Origin: Campylobacterota bacterium
GTDB taxonomy: Bacteria > Campylobacterota > Campylobacteria > Campylobacterales > Sulfurovaceae
DNA length: 30,394 bases
Reading direction: 5' to 3'
Assembly: GCA_030595845.1 (NCBI GenBank)
Contig: JAUVCL010000004.1
Coordinates: 1 to 30,394, forward strand
Shown here: positions 21,681-30,147 of the stretch, in pieces
Numbering within the stretch: the first letter of the stretch is position 1
Layout of the letters: every line of letters starts with the position of its first letter
Position numbers and translations under genes: made by a program
Notes under the pieces: model-generated
The model's database searches: none
Told to the model about the DNA's origin: nothing
Seen by the model: only the letters and a program-made list of their open reading frames with translations

Positions 21681-24419
21681 ATGGATAAAGTTAAAATCCA
21701 AGAAATAGCAGATGAAGCGGGATTATCAAACGGTGAATTGCTAGACAAAGCCAAAGAATTAGGGTTTGATGTAAAAGCAGCCAACAGTACTATCAGTATG
21801 CAAGATGCAGGTATTCTCGTAGATTATGCAATTAGTGGAACTTTGCCAAAAAGCTTCACTAAACCAGGTAGTAAATCTAAGATCACTATTGTGAAGAAAA
21901 AAGTGGAAACAGTTGAAGAAGTAATTCCTGAAGAGACTGCTGAAACTCCTGTAGAAGAAGAATCTTCAGAAACTACAGAAATAGCTGTAGAAGAAGCATC
22001 TACTGTGGTTACAGAAACACCTGTTGAAACTGCAATTGAAACTGTTTCGGAGACTAAAACTGAAGTAGCTGAAGCAAAAGCTGAAGAACCAGTTGAAGAA
22101 GCTAAAGAAGAAGTTGTTGAAAAAGCAGCTCCTAAAGAAGTGAAAAAACGTAAAGGTATTTCTGTTGTTTCTAAGAAAACAGAACCTGAAGAGAAAGCTA
22201 AAGAAGATGGTAGTGTGCCAGCACAGCCAAAAAGAAGAATACTTTCCCGTGCGGGTATCAAGATCGTTAGAAAAGCTAAACCTGCACCGGTGAGAGCAAG
22301 TACTAAAATCTCTTTTGGTTCTACAAATTATGAGCCATATGTAGGGAAGAAGAAAACGAAGAAAGTAGCACATGCAAAAGAAAGTGGTACTAGAATAGAT
22401 ATTTTTAATCATGACAGTATGTCTGGTGATATCGATAGTGGTTTTGGTGGAGAAGAAGTAGTCCTTTTAGACTTCTCTGATAAAAATATCTATGAAGATA
22501 TGATGCGCCAAGAGCAAAAACGTAGAGAAGAAGCGAAGAAGAGAGATGCTGCAAACGGTGGACCTGTTAAAGGCAGACAACCCTTCCGTCCTCAACAAAG
22601 ACGTTCACTCAAACGTGGCGGGAAACGTAAAAAGTATATTAGAGAAGAGAATACTGATGTGGTCACTTCTGTAGAGATTCCTGAAAATGTAAGGGTATAT
22701 GAGTTTGCTGAAAAAGTAAACCGTAAAGTTGGTGAAGTTGTGGGTGTTCTTTTTGCCCTGGGAATGATGGTTACCAAGAATGACTTCTTAAATAAAGATG
22801 AAATTGAAATTTTGGCTGAAGAGTTTGAAGTTGAAGTGACAACGGTCAACCCACTTGATGAGTTGGATTATTCTGATGCTTATGATGCAGTGGAAGATAC
22901 AAACCTGGAAGATAGACCTCCTGTTATTACCATTATGGGACACGTTGACCACGGTAAGACATCACTACTTGACAGAATTAGAACATCAAAAGTAGCAGAT
23001 AGAGAAGCAGGTGGAATTACTCAGCACGTAGGTGCATATCAGGTAGAGAAAAACGGTAAGAAGATCACTTTTGTGGATACTCCGGGACATGAAGCCTTTA
23101 CTGCAATGAGAGCACGTGGTGCACAGGCAACAGATATAGTAATTATAGTAGTTGCTGCGGATGATGGTGTAATGCCTCAGACAAAAGAAGCCATTTCACA
23201 TACAAAAGCGGCAGGTGTTCCTATGATCATTGCTGTAAACAAAATGGATAAAGAATCAGCAAATCCAGACAATGTTAAAGCGCAATTATCAGAGATTGGT
23301 GTATTGTCAACAGAATGGGGCGGAGAGTATGAGTTTGTACCTGTGTCTGCACATTCTGGTATGGGTATTGATGAACTACTTGAGACTATTTTACTTACAG
23401 CAGAAGTGATGGAACTTAAAGCTGATGCTTCAAGAGATGCAAAAGCAGTAGTGGTTGAAGCTTCACTTGCAAAAGGTTTTGGACCGGTTGCAAATGTGAT
23501 CATCCAAAATGGTACCTTACGTGTAGGTGACAATGTCATTGTGGGTAAAACCTATGGACGTATTAAAGCGATTAAGCTGGATGATGGCACTTCGGTTAAA
23601 GAGATTGGACCAAGTACTCCAGCGGCTATTGTCGGACTGAATGCAGTACCTGGTGCAGGTGAAGAACTCATCGTAATGGATACAGATAAAGAGGTACGTG
23701 AACTCGCAGAAAAAAGAGCAGAGTTTGAAAGAGCTAAACAACTTTCAAGAAGTACGAAAGCAACACTTGATGATCTTTCTGCACTTATTGCCGAGGGTCA
23801 GTTAAAATCACTTCCTGTGATCATTAAAGCAGATGTTCAAGGTTCTCTTGAAGCCATTAAAGGTTCTTTAGAGAAGCTTAGAAATGAAGAAGTAAAAGTG
23901 AATATTATTCATGAGGGTGTAGGTGGTGTTACGGAGAGTGACTTGACACTTGCAGATGCCTCTGAACATGCGGTTGTTCTTGGATTTAACGTACGTCCAA
24001 CGGGTGCAGTGAAGAAGAAGTCAAAAGAGCTTGGCATTGAAATTCTCAGCTACTCAATCATCTATGATCTTCTTGATGAAGTCAAAGCACTTCTTGGTGG
24101 TATGATGAGTCCTGTGATCTCTGAAGAGGTTACTGGACAGGCAGATGTTCGTGAAACATTTGTTGTTGGTAAAGTGGGAACTATTGCAGGATGTAAAGTT
24201 TCTGATGGGTCTATCACCAGAAACTCTAAAGCAAGACTTATCCGTGATGGTGTGGTTGTTTATGAAAGTACTATTTCTTCACTTAAGCGCTTTAATGAAG
24301 ATGCTAAAGAAGTGAAGAATGGTTATGAGTGTGGTATTATGCTCGCAAACTTTAATGATATTAAAGAGGGTGATGTGATCGAAACTTATAAAGATGTTGA
24401 AGAACAGGTGACAATGTAA
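21681..24419 (+). CDS. infB: Translation initiation factor IF-2
   Basis: This 912-residue GTPase places initiator fMet-tRNA on the 30S subunit and promotes subunit joining. Residues 1-50 form the N-terminal helical IF2N domain (VKIQEIADEAGLSNGELLDKAKELG). About residues 70-190 are a low-complexity stretch rich in E, V, T and K, followed by basic segments. A second IF2N-like domain (VYEFAEKVNRKVGEVVGVLF) comes before the G domain. GTPase motifs: GHVDHGKTS from G420, DTPGHEAFT, and NKMD. Domains II, III and IV end the protein. AAAGGAG precedes the ATG by 10 bases. It heads the infB-rbfA-rimP unit, with rbfA starting one base after its stop. Confidence 0.97.
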   Translation: MDKVKIQEIADEAGLSNGELLDKAKELGFDVKAANSTISMQDAGILVDYAISGTLPKSFTKPGSKSKITIVKKKVETVEEVIPEETAETPVEEESSETTEIAVEEASTVVTETPVETAIETVSETKTEVAEAKAEEPVEEAKEEVVEKAAPKEVKKRKGISVVSKKTEPEEKAKEDGSVPAQPKRRILSRAGIKIVRKAKPAPVRASTKISFGSTNYEPYVGKKKTKKVAHAKESGTRIDIFNHDSMSGDIDSGFGGEEVVLLDFSDKNIYEDMMRQEQKRREEAKKRDAANGGPVKGRQPFRPQQRRSLKRGGKRKKYIREENTDVVTSVEIPENVRVYEFAEKVNRKVGEVVGVLFALGMMVTKNDFLNKDEIEILAEEFEVEVTTVNPLDELDYSDAYDAVEDTNLEDRPPVITIMGHVDHGKTSLLDRIRTSKVADREAGGITQHVGAYQVEKNGKKITFVDTPGHEAFTAMRARGAQATDIVIIVVAADDGVMPQTKEAISHTKAAGVPMIIAVNKMDKESANPDNVKAQLSEIGVLSTEWGGEYEFVPVSAHSGMGIDELLETILLTAEVMELKADASRDAKAVVVEASLAKGFGPVANVIIQNGTLRVGDNVIVGKTYGRIKAIKLDDGTSVKEIGPSTPAAIVGLNAVPGAGEELIVMDTDKEVRELAEKRAEFERAKQLSRSTKATLDDLSALIAEGQLKSLPVIIKADVQGSLEAIKGSLEKLRNEEVKVNIIHEGVGGVTESDLTLADASEHAVVLGFNVRPTGAVKKKSKELGIEILSYSIIYDLLDEVKALLGGMMSPVISEEVTGQADVRETFVVGKVGTIAGCKVSDGSITRNSKARLIRDGVVVYESTISSLKRFNEDAKEVKNGYECGIMLANFNDIKEGDVIETYKDVEEQVTM

Positions 24420-24420
24420 C

Positions 24421-24804
24421 ATGACCCATGAAGAGATCAAGAGGCACAGAGTAGAGTCCGTGCTTAAAGAGCTTTTACCTGAAGCTTTTGCTTCTTTAAA
24501 TGATGAGCGTATTAAGAGTTTAACCGTAACAGATGTTAAGTGTTCTAAAGGGCGTTCAAATGCAAAAGTCTATCTTGACACTTCATTTTTAAATGAGAAG
24601 GAACAGGGAGAAGCACTGAAGCAACTACGTAAAGTCGGTGCATATCTTCAAAACCATTGTAAACAGAGTGAAGGTTGGTTCAAGGCACCTATCTTTACTT
24701 TTGAATTTGATCATCAGTTAGAACAAGTGAGTAGAATTGAAGATCTTTTTAAACAAATAGAAGGTCGCAATAGTAAAAAAGAGGATAATGAAGATGAATC
24801 TTGA
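24421..24804 (+). CDS. rbfA: Ribosome-binding factor A
   Basis: This 127-residue KH-like protein assists 16S rRNA 5'-end maturation in late 30S assembly. Family features: the start HEEIKRHRVESVLKELLPEAF, the strand ERIKSLTVTDVKCSKGRSNAKVYLD, and LRKVGAYLQNHCKQSE near the C-terminal KH region, followed by an acidic tail. It starts one base after infB and overlaps rimP, so all three are translated from one message. Length is normal for the family. Confidence 0.92.
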   Translation: MTHEEIKRHRVESVLKELLPEAFASLNDERIKSLTVTDVKCSKGRSNAKVYLDTSFLNEKEQGEALKQLRKVGAYLQNHCKQSEGWFKAPIFTFEFDHQLEQVSRIEDLFKQIEGRNSKKEDNEDES

Positions 24805-25225
24805 AATACAAATCGCTAAGATCATAGAAGCAAATGGTGCAGCTTTGTATGATACAGAGATCGTCACTGAATTTGAAGAGACCATTTTTCGTATTTTGGT
24901 TACAAAGACAGGTGGTGTAAGTCTTGATCTCTGTGCTACTATTTCTCATGAACTCTCTCCTTTTTTAGATGTCCACCCTCCAATGAGTCAAGCCTACCGT
25001 TTAGAAGTCTCTTCACCGGGCATAGAGCGTAAACTCACCAAACCGGTACATTTTAAGAATGCTATTGGTGAAAAAGTAAAAGTGAAACTCGGTGAGGGAG
25101 ATAAGCTAAAAGGTCTACTCAAGTCTGCTGACAATAATGGTATAGTTGTGGAAACAAAATCTGGAGATGAATCTTATACTTACGGAGAATTAAATACGTG
25201 TAAAACGTATTTTGACTGGAATTAA
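24794..25225 (+). CDS. rimP: Ribosome maturation factor RimP
   Basis: This 143-residue protein is needed for 30S subunit assembly. Visible blocks: IEANGAALYDTEIVTEFEETIFRILV, GGVSLDLCATISHELSPFLD, and YRLEVSSPGIERKLTKPVHFKNAIGE, the last being the RimP hallmark. It ends with a small Sm-like beta-domain (KVKVKLGEGDKLKGLLKSADNN). Two ATGs are possible, at 24788 and 24794. GAGG (24781-24784) lies 9 bases from the second and only 3 from the first, so I chose the second. It overlaps rbfA. It is the last gene of the conserved block; a hairpin follows 17 bases later. Confidence 0.93.
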   Translation: MNLEIQIAKIIEANGAALYDTEIVTEFEETIFRILVTKTGGVSLDLCATISHELSPFLDVHPPMSQAYRLEVSSPGIERKLTKPVHFKNAIGEKVKVKLGEGDKLKGLLKSADNNGIVVETKSGDESYTYGELNTCKTYFDWN

Positions 25226-25242
25226 GATTTTATTTTTTCTTT

Positions 25243-25269
25243 AAAAGTATGCCAATTTGACATACTTTT
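25243..25269 (+). terminator. Terminator-like hairpin after rimP
   Basis: AAAAGTATG (25243-25251) pairs perfectly with CATACTTTT (25261-25269) across loop CCAATTTGA. The 3' arm ends in four T, and the upstream region is T-rich, so it could act in both directions. It marks the border between the translation operon and the defence operon. Confidence 0.6.
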
Positions 25270-25296
25270 GAGCTTCTTGCTCTTATTTTGTTATTG

Positions 25297-25302
25297 TATA
25301 AT
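25297..25302 (+). promoter_or_regulatory. Candidate promoter of the hsdM operon
   Basis: TGTATAAT (TATAAT at 25297-25302) lies 23 bases before the hsdM ATG. A strong ribosome site, GGAGG (25314-25318), lies 7 bases before the start. The -35 region is only T-rich. It is the only promoter candidate I see for the four-gene accessory operon. Confidence 0.55.
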
Positions 25303-25325
25303 ATAACTATTTTGGAGGCTCTAAC

Positions 25326-26900
25326 ATGACTATACATTCTTCATTTTTAACATCCACAAACAAAGAACTTAAAGACTACTATTGGGCTTATTCTGATATC
25401 TTACGTGATATTGGTATTAACGAATCAACCTATGACCAGCGTATCATGGCATTTATGGCATTGAAGTTATTGATAGATAATGATAAGTTAGCATTTAATT
25501 TAGAGTACAATAATAACTTTGGACTTACTTCTGGGGATTATATTGAATATAAGGGTAAAGATACCAAAGAAACCTTTCTTAATATCATCAAAGATATAGA
25601 AATTTTAGGCAAACAAGAAAACTTACATTACTTTCATCAAGAGAGCAAATATAATCCTGATAAATCAAAAAATATATTAACCTATCTAAATCACTATAAA
25701 ACATTTGAACTTGAAAGATATATACTTGAGCTTCCAAATAAACATCTTGAAAATGTACTAGATATATATACTTACCAAGCTGACTTTAGAAACTATCCAA
25801 AAGAAGACTATAAAGATCTTTATGAGAAAACTGTATCTCGTATGAAAAAAATGAGTGGTGACTTAACAGGTCAGCACTTTACACAAAAGTCTATTATACA
25901 TCTTATGTGCGAAATGGGAATACAAGGTATTAAAGATAATGAAAAACTAGCCATATATGATCCTACATCAGGTACTGGGTCAATGCTTATGGAGTCAGCA
26001 GATTACTTTAAAAAACATACTAAAGTAAAAGATATAGAACTTTATGGTCAAGAGATGCATGGACAGACTTGGTTACTTTCTAAAATATTTTTAGAGATAA
26101 CAAATCAGAACAATATCATTGCCTATGGTAATACACTTACAAACCCTGCATTTTCTAATGGAATTAATGGTAATGATAGTTTTGATTTCATCATAGCAAA
26201 TCCGCCTTTTGGGGTGGATTGGAAGCATAATTTTAATGAAGTTACAGAAAATATGAAAAGTACAAAGAGTAACTTTTTTGTAGTTAAAGATGAAAAAGCT
26301 AAGGTAGTGACACCTAAAAAGTCTGATGGACAGTTTTTGTTCATGATGCACATTATTAACCTTATGAAAAAAGAGAACAAACGAGGTAAGCGTGCAACGG
26401 CAGGTGTTATAAGCTCTGCTACGCTCATAAGTACAGGAAGTGAAAGAAGTAGTGAAGCTAAAATACGCAAAGCGATATTTGGTGAGAAGTTAGTCTCTGC
26501 TGTACTTGAACAGCCATCTGCTATGTTTACCAATACGGACATCACTTCACACATTTGGTTTTTAGATACTAACCCAACAGAAAAGATAAAAGTTGTCAAA
26601 GCTGACACAAAAGAAGAAGAACTTTTTACAGCCCATCCAAATGCTAAAGATAAAATGAAACATGCCTATAGCAAAGAGAACATTAAAAAACTCAGAAGAT
26701 ACCTGAATAACAAAGCCAATGTTAAATATGTTGCAAAGGCTATAAGTTGTGATAGATGTGAAGTCAATATATCTAATGAGATAGGCTTTAGAGATGATAC
26801 GGAAGAGTTAAGTATAGATGCTTTACTCGGTGAACTTGATGGGCTTATGAAAGAGATGTGTGATGACTATAGTGCTAATGGTCTTTTAGGATTAGCATAG
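25326..26900 (+). CDS. hsdM: Type I restriction-modification N6-adenine methyltransferase subunit (HsdM-like)
   Basis: This is a 524-residue protein. An N-terminal helical domain (about 1-170) is followed by the HsdM entry motif DLTGQHFTQKSIIHLM (179-194). SAM-binding motif I is YDPTSGTGSMLM (211-222) and catalytic motif IV is ANPPFGVDW (291-299). The next conserved block, DGQFLFMMHIINLMKK, is also typical of HsdM. All key residues are intact, so it should transfer methyl groups to adenine N6 when directed by a specificity subunit. It is coupled head to tail with hsdS (stop and ATG adjacent) and then mcrB and mcrC. No HsdR gene is in the window. Base composition is visibly lower in GC than the preceding operon. 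Confidence 0.88.
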   Translation: MTIHSSFLTSTNKELKDYYWAYSDILRDIGINESTYDQRIMAFMALKLLIDNDKLAFNLEYNNNFGLTSGDYIEYKGKDTKETFLNIIKDIEILGKQENLHYFHQESKYNPDKSKNILTYLNHYKTFELERYILELPNKHLENVLDIYTYQADFRNYPKEDYKDLYEKTVSRMKKMSGDLTGQHFTQKSIIHLMCEMGIQGIKDNEKLAIYDPTSGTGSMLMESADYFKKHTKVKDIELYGQEMHGQTWLLSKIFLEITNQNNIIAYGNTLTNPAFSNGINGNDSFDFIIANPPFGVDWKHNFNEVTENMKSTKSNFFVVKDEKAKVVTPKKSDGQFLFMMHIINLMKKENKRGKRATAGVISSATLISTGSERSSEAKIRKAIFGEKLVSAVLEQPSAMFTNTDITSHIWFLDTNPTEKIKVVKADTKEEELFTAHPNAKDKMKHAYSKENIKKLRRYLNNKANVKYVAKAISCDRCEVNISNEIGFRDDTEELSIDALLGELDGLMKEMCDDYSANGLLGLA

Positions 26901-28253
26901 ATGTTGGATTCTGAAGTAAGGGCTAAATTTAAAATATTTCAACTGAGTGAAGAGGGTAGAAAATATCGTGATTTGGAAATTGATGATGTTAGGTTTAAAG
27001 AAGTATCTTTAGCTAATGATGAATATTTTAAGTTTATAAAAGGTAAAAATAAATATATTCAACGATATATAAAAGTCAATGAGGGAAAATATCCTATATT
27101 GGGTAGTTCTTTAAAAAATGGTTGTATTTCTGCTTATATAAAACCGATAGATGACGGTGATATAGTGCATCAAAAATGTGTAACCTTTAATAAGGATAAT
27201 GCAAAAGGGAGTATACCTTTTTTTAGAGACTATCCATTCTTAATGGATAGACATCATATAGCAATTATTCCTGAGAGTAAGTTAGTAGATGCAAGGTATT
27301 TAGAAAAGGCACTAATTTATTTTTTTAAAATTAAAAAATTCGGTTGGGGTGATAATGTTGCTGATGTATCAGCTGTCAAAAAACATTCTGTACCAATCCC
27401 AAATGACTTACTCAAAACCTATACCTCTTTTGAAATCCAAGAAGCTATAGTGGCATTTTTAGAATTTTGGAAAGATAGTTATACAGATATTGTGAGAGAA
27501 AGAGTATCAAAAAAGAAACCAATATACGAAGCTATTAAGAAAATAGTAGTTGAGAATACTTTTAAATATGATAAGTTTCTTGTGGAAAATTTTAATAATT
27601 TCACTAAGGATAAAAGTATAAACTTAAAGCTTGAAGATATTACTTTTAAAAAAGAACCTTTGCATGATATTGCTGAATTTCCAGCAATGACAAGGGTGTC
27701 TGGTGGTATTGATTTAAAAATTAATGAATATAATAAATTACCTATTTCAGAACAGGAGCAATATTTTGCACTAGTTAGTGGAACTGTTGAAAATAATCAG
27801 ATTGCTGGCTATATTCATAAGGAAAGGCTAGCAGAAAAATCTTTGTCTAATTCAAATATAATTACTTGGACAAGAATAAACAGTAATATTTTCTTTATTC
27901 AAGAAAAACCAGTTTGTACAAACGATGATTCTTTTGTAATGGAAGTAAATGCAAATAATTCTATTGAATATGTGAAACTTTCAATAATTGTAGCAATGAA
28001 AAAGAAAAGTTTTCATTGGGGGAATAAGGCTGGAAAGACTGTAGTTAAATCTGTTTCTATTTTAATTCCAGAACAACTAAATGATTATTCATCTCAAGAA
28101 ATTCAAATTATTTTAGTAGATTTTTGGAATAAAATAATTGATCAAATAGATAAACAATTAATAATATATAAAAGAATGTCAAAGTTAACAGACAGTATAG
28201 ATAGAGCATTTTTATATAGAACCTTTAGTAAAATAGACTGGAGTAAAGAATGA
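26901..28253 (+). CDS. hsdS: Type I specificity subunit (HsdS-like) with two target recognition domains
   Basis: This 450-residue protein has two halves that are diverged copies of one plan. The first half has YPILGSSLKNGCISAYI, then KKFGWGDNVADVSAVKKHSV and PIPNDLLKTYTSFEIQEAIV. The second has YFALVSGTVENNQIAGYI, then KKSFHWGNKAGKTVVKSVSI and LIPEQLNDYSSQEIQIILV. Each half ends with the helix that forms the spacer coiled coil (FLEFWKDSYTDIVRERV and FWNKIIDQIDKQLIIYKRM). This is the arrangement of HsdS proteins that read a bipartite DNA target. The target cannot be predicted from sequence. It starts right at the hsdM stop and overlaps mcrB by ATGA. It is AT-rich in codon use. Confidence 0.85.
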   Translation: MLDSEVRAKFKIFQLSEEGRKYRDLEIDDVRFKEVSLANDEYFKFIKGKNKYIQRYIKVNEGKYPILGSSLKNGCISAYIKPIDDGDIVHQKCVTFNKDNAKGSIPFFRDYPFLMDRHHIAIIPESKLVDARYLEKALIYFFKIKKFGWGDNVADVSAVKKHSVPIPNDLLKTYTSFEIQEAIVAFLEFWKDSYTDIVRERVSKKKPIYEAIKKIVVENTFKYDKFLVENFNNFTKDKSINLKLEDITFKKEPLHDIAEFPAMTRVSGGIDLKINEYNKLPISEQEQYFALVSGTVENNQIAGYIHKERLAEKSLSNSNIITWTRINSNIFFIQEKPVCTNDDSFVMEVNANNSIEYVKLSIIVAMKKKSFHWGNKAGKTVVKSVSILIPEQLNDYSSQEIQIILVDFWNKIIDQIDKQLIIYKRMSKLTDSIDRAFLYRTFSKIDWSKE

Positions 28254-30133
28254 GTAAAGACAGAATATATAGTCAAATAGAAGGCTTTATAGAAACTAGC
28301 ATTAATGATAAAGAAACTAAAACAAATAAGTTTTACTATATTGAGACAGAAGAAGCAAAAACTAAAGCAAAGTTTATTGAATTAATAAGTAAAGATAATG
28401 CACTAAAAAATAGATTTATGAATCTTGATATAGTGTTAGATCTATCTTTTGGTAGTGGAAATTTAACTACACATATTTTATTGGATAATCAGATAAATTA
28501 TAAGCAACTTATTTTAAATGATAAATTTTTAGAAGACTGTAATGTTGAGTTAAAAGACTTATTGAATGGTGACCTAAGCAGTTGTGATTTTTTTGATAAA
28601 GATTGTTTTGATGAAGACAGTGTAGATTTATTAATTTTTAATCCTACTCATGGCGGTAAACCTGATAGAAAAAATTATATACATAAAGAAAATAAAAATT
28701 TTGAAGCACTAAATGAAACATTAGAAAGAATACTTAAACAAAACTCTATAGTTATTTTTCGTGGTTCTTTTGAAGATTTTGAAAGTCTTTATTTTTCCAA
28801 GTTTAAATATCAAAATATATACTTGGATGGTGATAGCTCTTTGTTTGTGGCTTATGACATAGAAACAGATTATAAAAAGTGTTATGAATATATAGAAAAT
28901 GAATATGTAGAAAATAAAAACTGTAAAAAAGAGAATGGCATAGAGGATGAAGACTTAGAAATATCAGAATATATAAATGAACTTGACACCTTATTATTAA
29001 ATGAGGATAAAAGTAGTTTAATAGTTAATACAGCTAAAGAAGAAGTGAAAGAGGAAAAGGGAGTTATGACAGATAAAAAAGAAACAGGAAAATTTGTAAA
29101 TGAAACTTTAGGAAAAGATACCTTTTCTCATAAAAACCTCCTCTTAAAAGGTGTACCAGGAACAGGTAAAAGTCAAACCATAGAGGATATCATAGAAAAA
29201 GAGTTAGATATAAAAGGTAAAGCTACAAATATATGCCGTATAAATATTCATTCAGCATCGTCAAATGCTGACCTCATGCAAGGTATAGGGATTACAAGTT
29301 CAGATAATGGGAGCATAAAGTATGAAGAGAAGCAAGGGCTTATATATAATCACATAAAAAAAGCTTTATTCGCTCCAAATCAACCTTTTGTACTTGTACT
29401 AGAAGAGATACAGGAAAACAGCCTCAATGAGCTTATAGGTGATTTGATTTATCTTATAGAAGCAAAGAAAAGAGTTACTGTAGATGGGAGTAAGTTTGAA
29501 GATGAAAAAGAGTATGACTATCAAGCATTTATAGAACAGGTTTTAAAAGATGAAAAGAATGCACACTATATAGAAATACCATATTTGGTAGATATTTCTA
29601 CAGAGTATCGTAAAATGGTTTTGCCTGCTAACCTTTATGTATTTTGTACTTCAAACTACAGAGATGATAAAAAAGTGATAGAAGATAACTTGTTAAGATG
29701 TTTTGATGTGGTGGAGATATATCCTCAGACACAAGATACATTGGGAGCTGAAATCTTTAAGTCTAAAGACGTATCTGACTTTTTAAGTAAATTAAATGAG
29801 CTGATAGAAAACAAGTTTAAAGAAGAAACGCATCCTGACAGATACTTAGTAGGGCATGCAAACTGGTTAGATATCACTGAAGAAGACAACGATGAGAATA
29901 AAAAGCTTTTTTATACAGCTCTACTTAAAGTCATTATAGAATTTAAAGAGATACGTGAAGTTGACTTTGATACTTATGTTGAGCCGATATTAAGTGAATT
30001 GTTTAAAGAGGGTGAGCATTTATCTGAGCGTATACAAAAGTATCTTGACAAGTGTAATTTTGAATTTAAATCTTATAAAGAGATGGTTGATAAACTTCAA
30101 ACAAAAATATATGATTTTTTAAAAAATAAGTAG
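28250..30133 (+). CDS. McrB-like AAA+ NTPase with an N-terminal methyltransferase-like domain
   Basis: This is a 627-residue protein. Residues 55-205 look like a Rossmann methyltransferase: motif I VLDLSFGSGNLTTHIL (62-77), an acidic strand end LILND (87-91), motif IV LLIFNPTHGG (127-136), and a closing strand pair (SSLFVAYD). An acidic linker (230-270) follows. The AAA+ core is McrB-like: Walker A GVPGTGKS (301-308), Walker B VLVLEEIQENSLNELIGDLI with IEAKKR (380-407), sensor region VFCTSNYRDD (464-473), and LLRCFDVVEIYP. Canonical McrB has DEINR and MNTADR at the last two sites. It overlaps hsdS by ATGA and is followed 14 bases later by a McrC-like gene. No DUF3578-type methylcytosine-binding domain is present. 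A restriction motor role is inferred. Confidence 0.8.
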   Translation: MSKDRIYSQIEGFIETSINDKETKTNKFYYIETEEAKTKAKFIELISKDNALKNRFMNLDIVLDLSFGSGNLTTHILLDNQINYKQLILNDKFLEDCNVELKDLLNGDLSSCDFFDKDCFDEDSVDLLIFNPTHGGKPDRKNYIHKENKNFEALNETLERILKQNSIVIFRGSFEDFESLYFSKFKYQNIYLDGDSSLFVAYDIETDYKKCYEYIENEYVENKNCKKENGIEDEDLEISEYINELDTLLLNEDKSSLIVNTAKEEVKEEKGVMTDKKETGKFVNETLGKDTFSHKNLLLKGVPGTGKSQTIEDIIEKELDIKGKATNICRINIHSASSNADLMQGIGITSSDNGSIKYEEKQGLIYNHIKKALFAPNQPFVLVLEEIQENSLNELIGDLIYLIEAKKRVTVDGSKFEDEKEYDYQAFIEQVLKDEKNAHYIEIPYLVDISTEYRKMVLPANLYVFCTSNYRDDKKVIEDNLLRCFDVVEIYPQTQDTLGAEIFKSKDVSDFLSKLNELIENKFKEETHPDRYLVGHANWLDITEEDNDENKKLFYTALLKVIIEFKEIREVDFDTYVEPILSELFKEGEHLSERIQKYLDKCNFEFKSYKEMVDKLQTKIYDFLKNK

Positions 30134-30147
30134 TAAGATTTTACTTT

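Noticed and set aside
21824..22412. Minus-strand frames of 145-148 codons within infB
   Set aside because: They arise from the low-complexity E/V/T-rich part of IF-2 and have no start signals or family features.
25226..25325. Attachment-site or tRNA remnant at the left border of the defence operon
   Set aside because: I found no tRNA-like fold and no direct repeat that I could match at the right, which lies outside the window. Only a terminator and promoter are supported.
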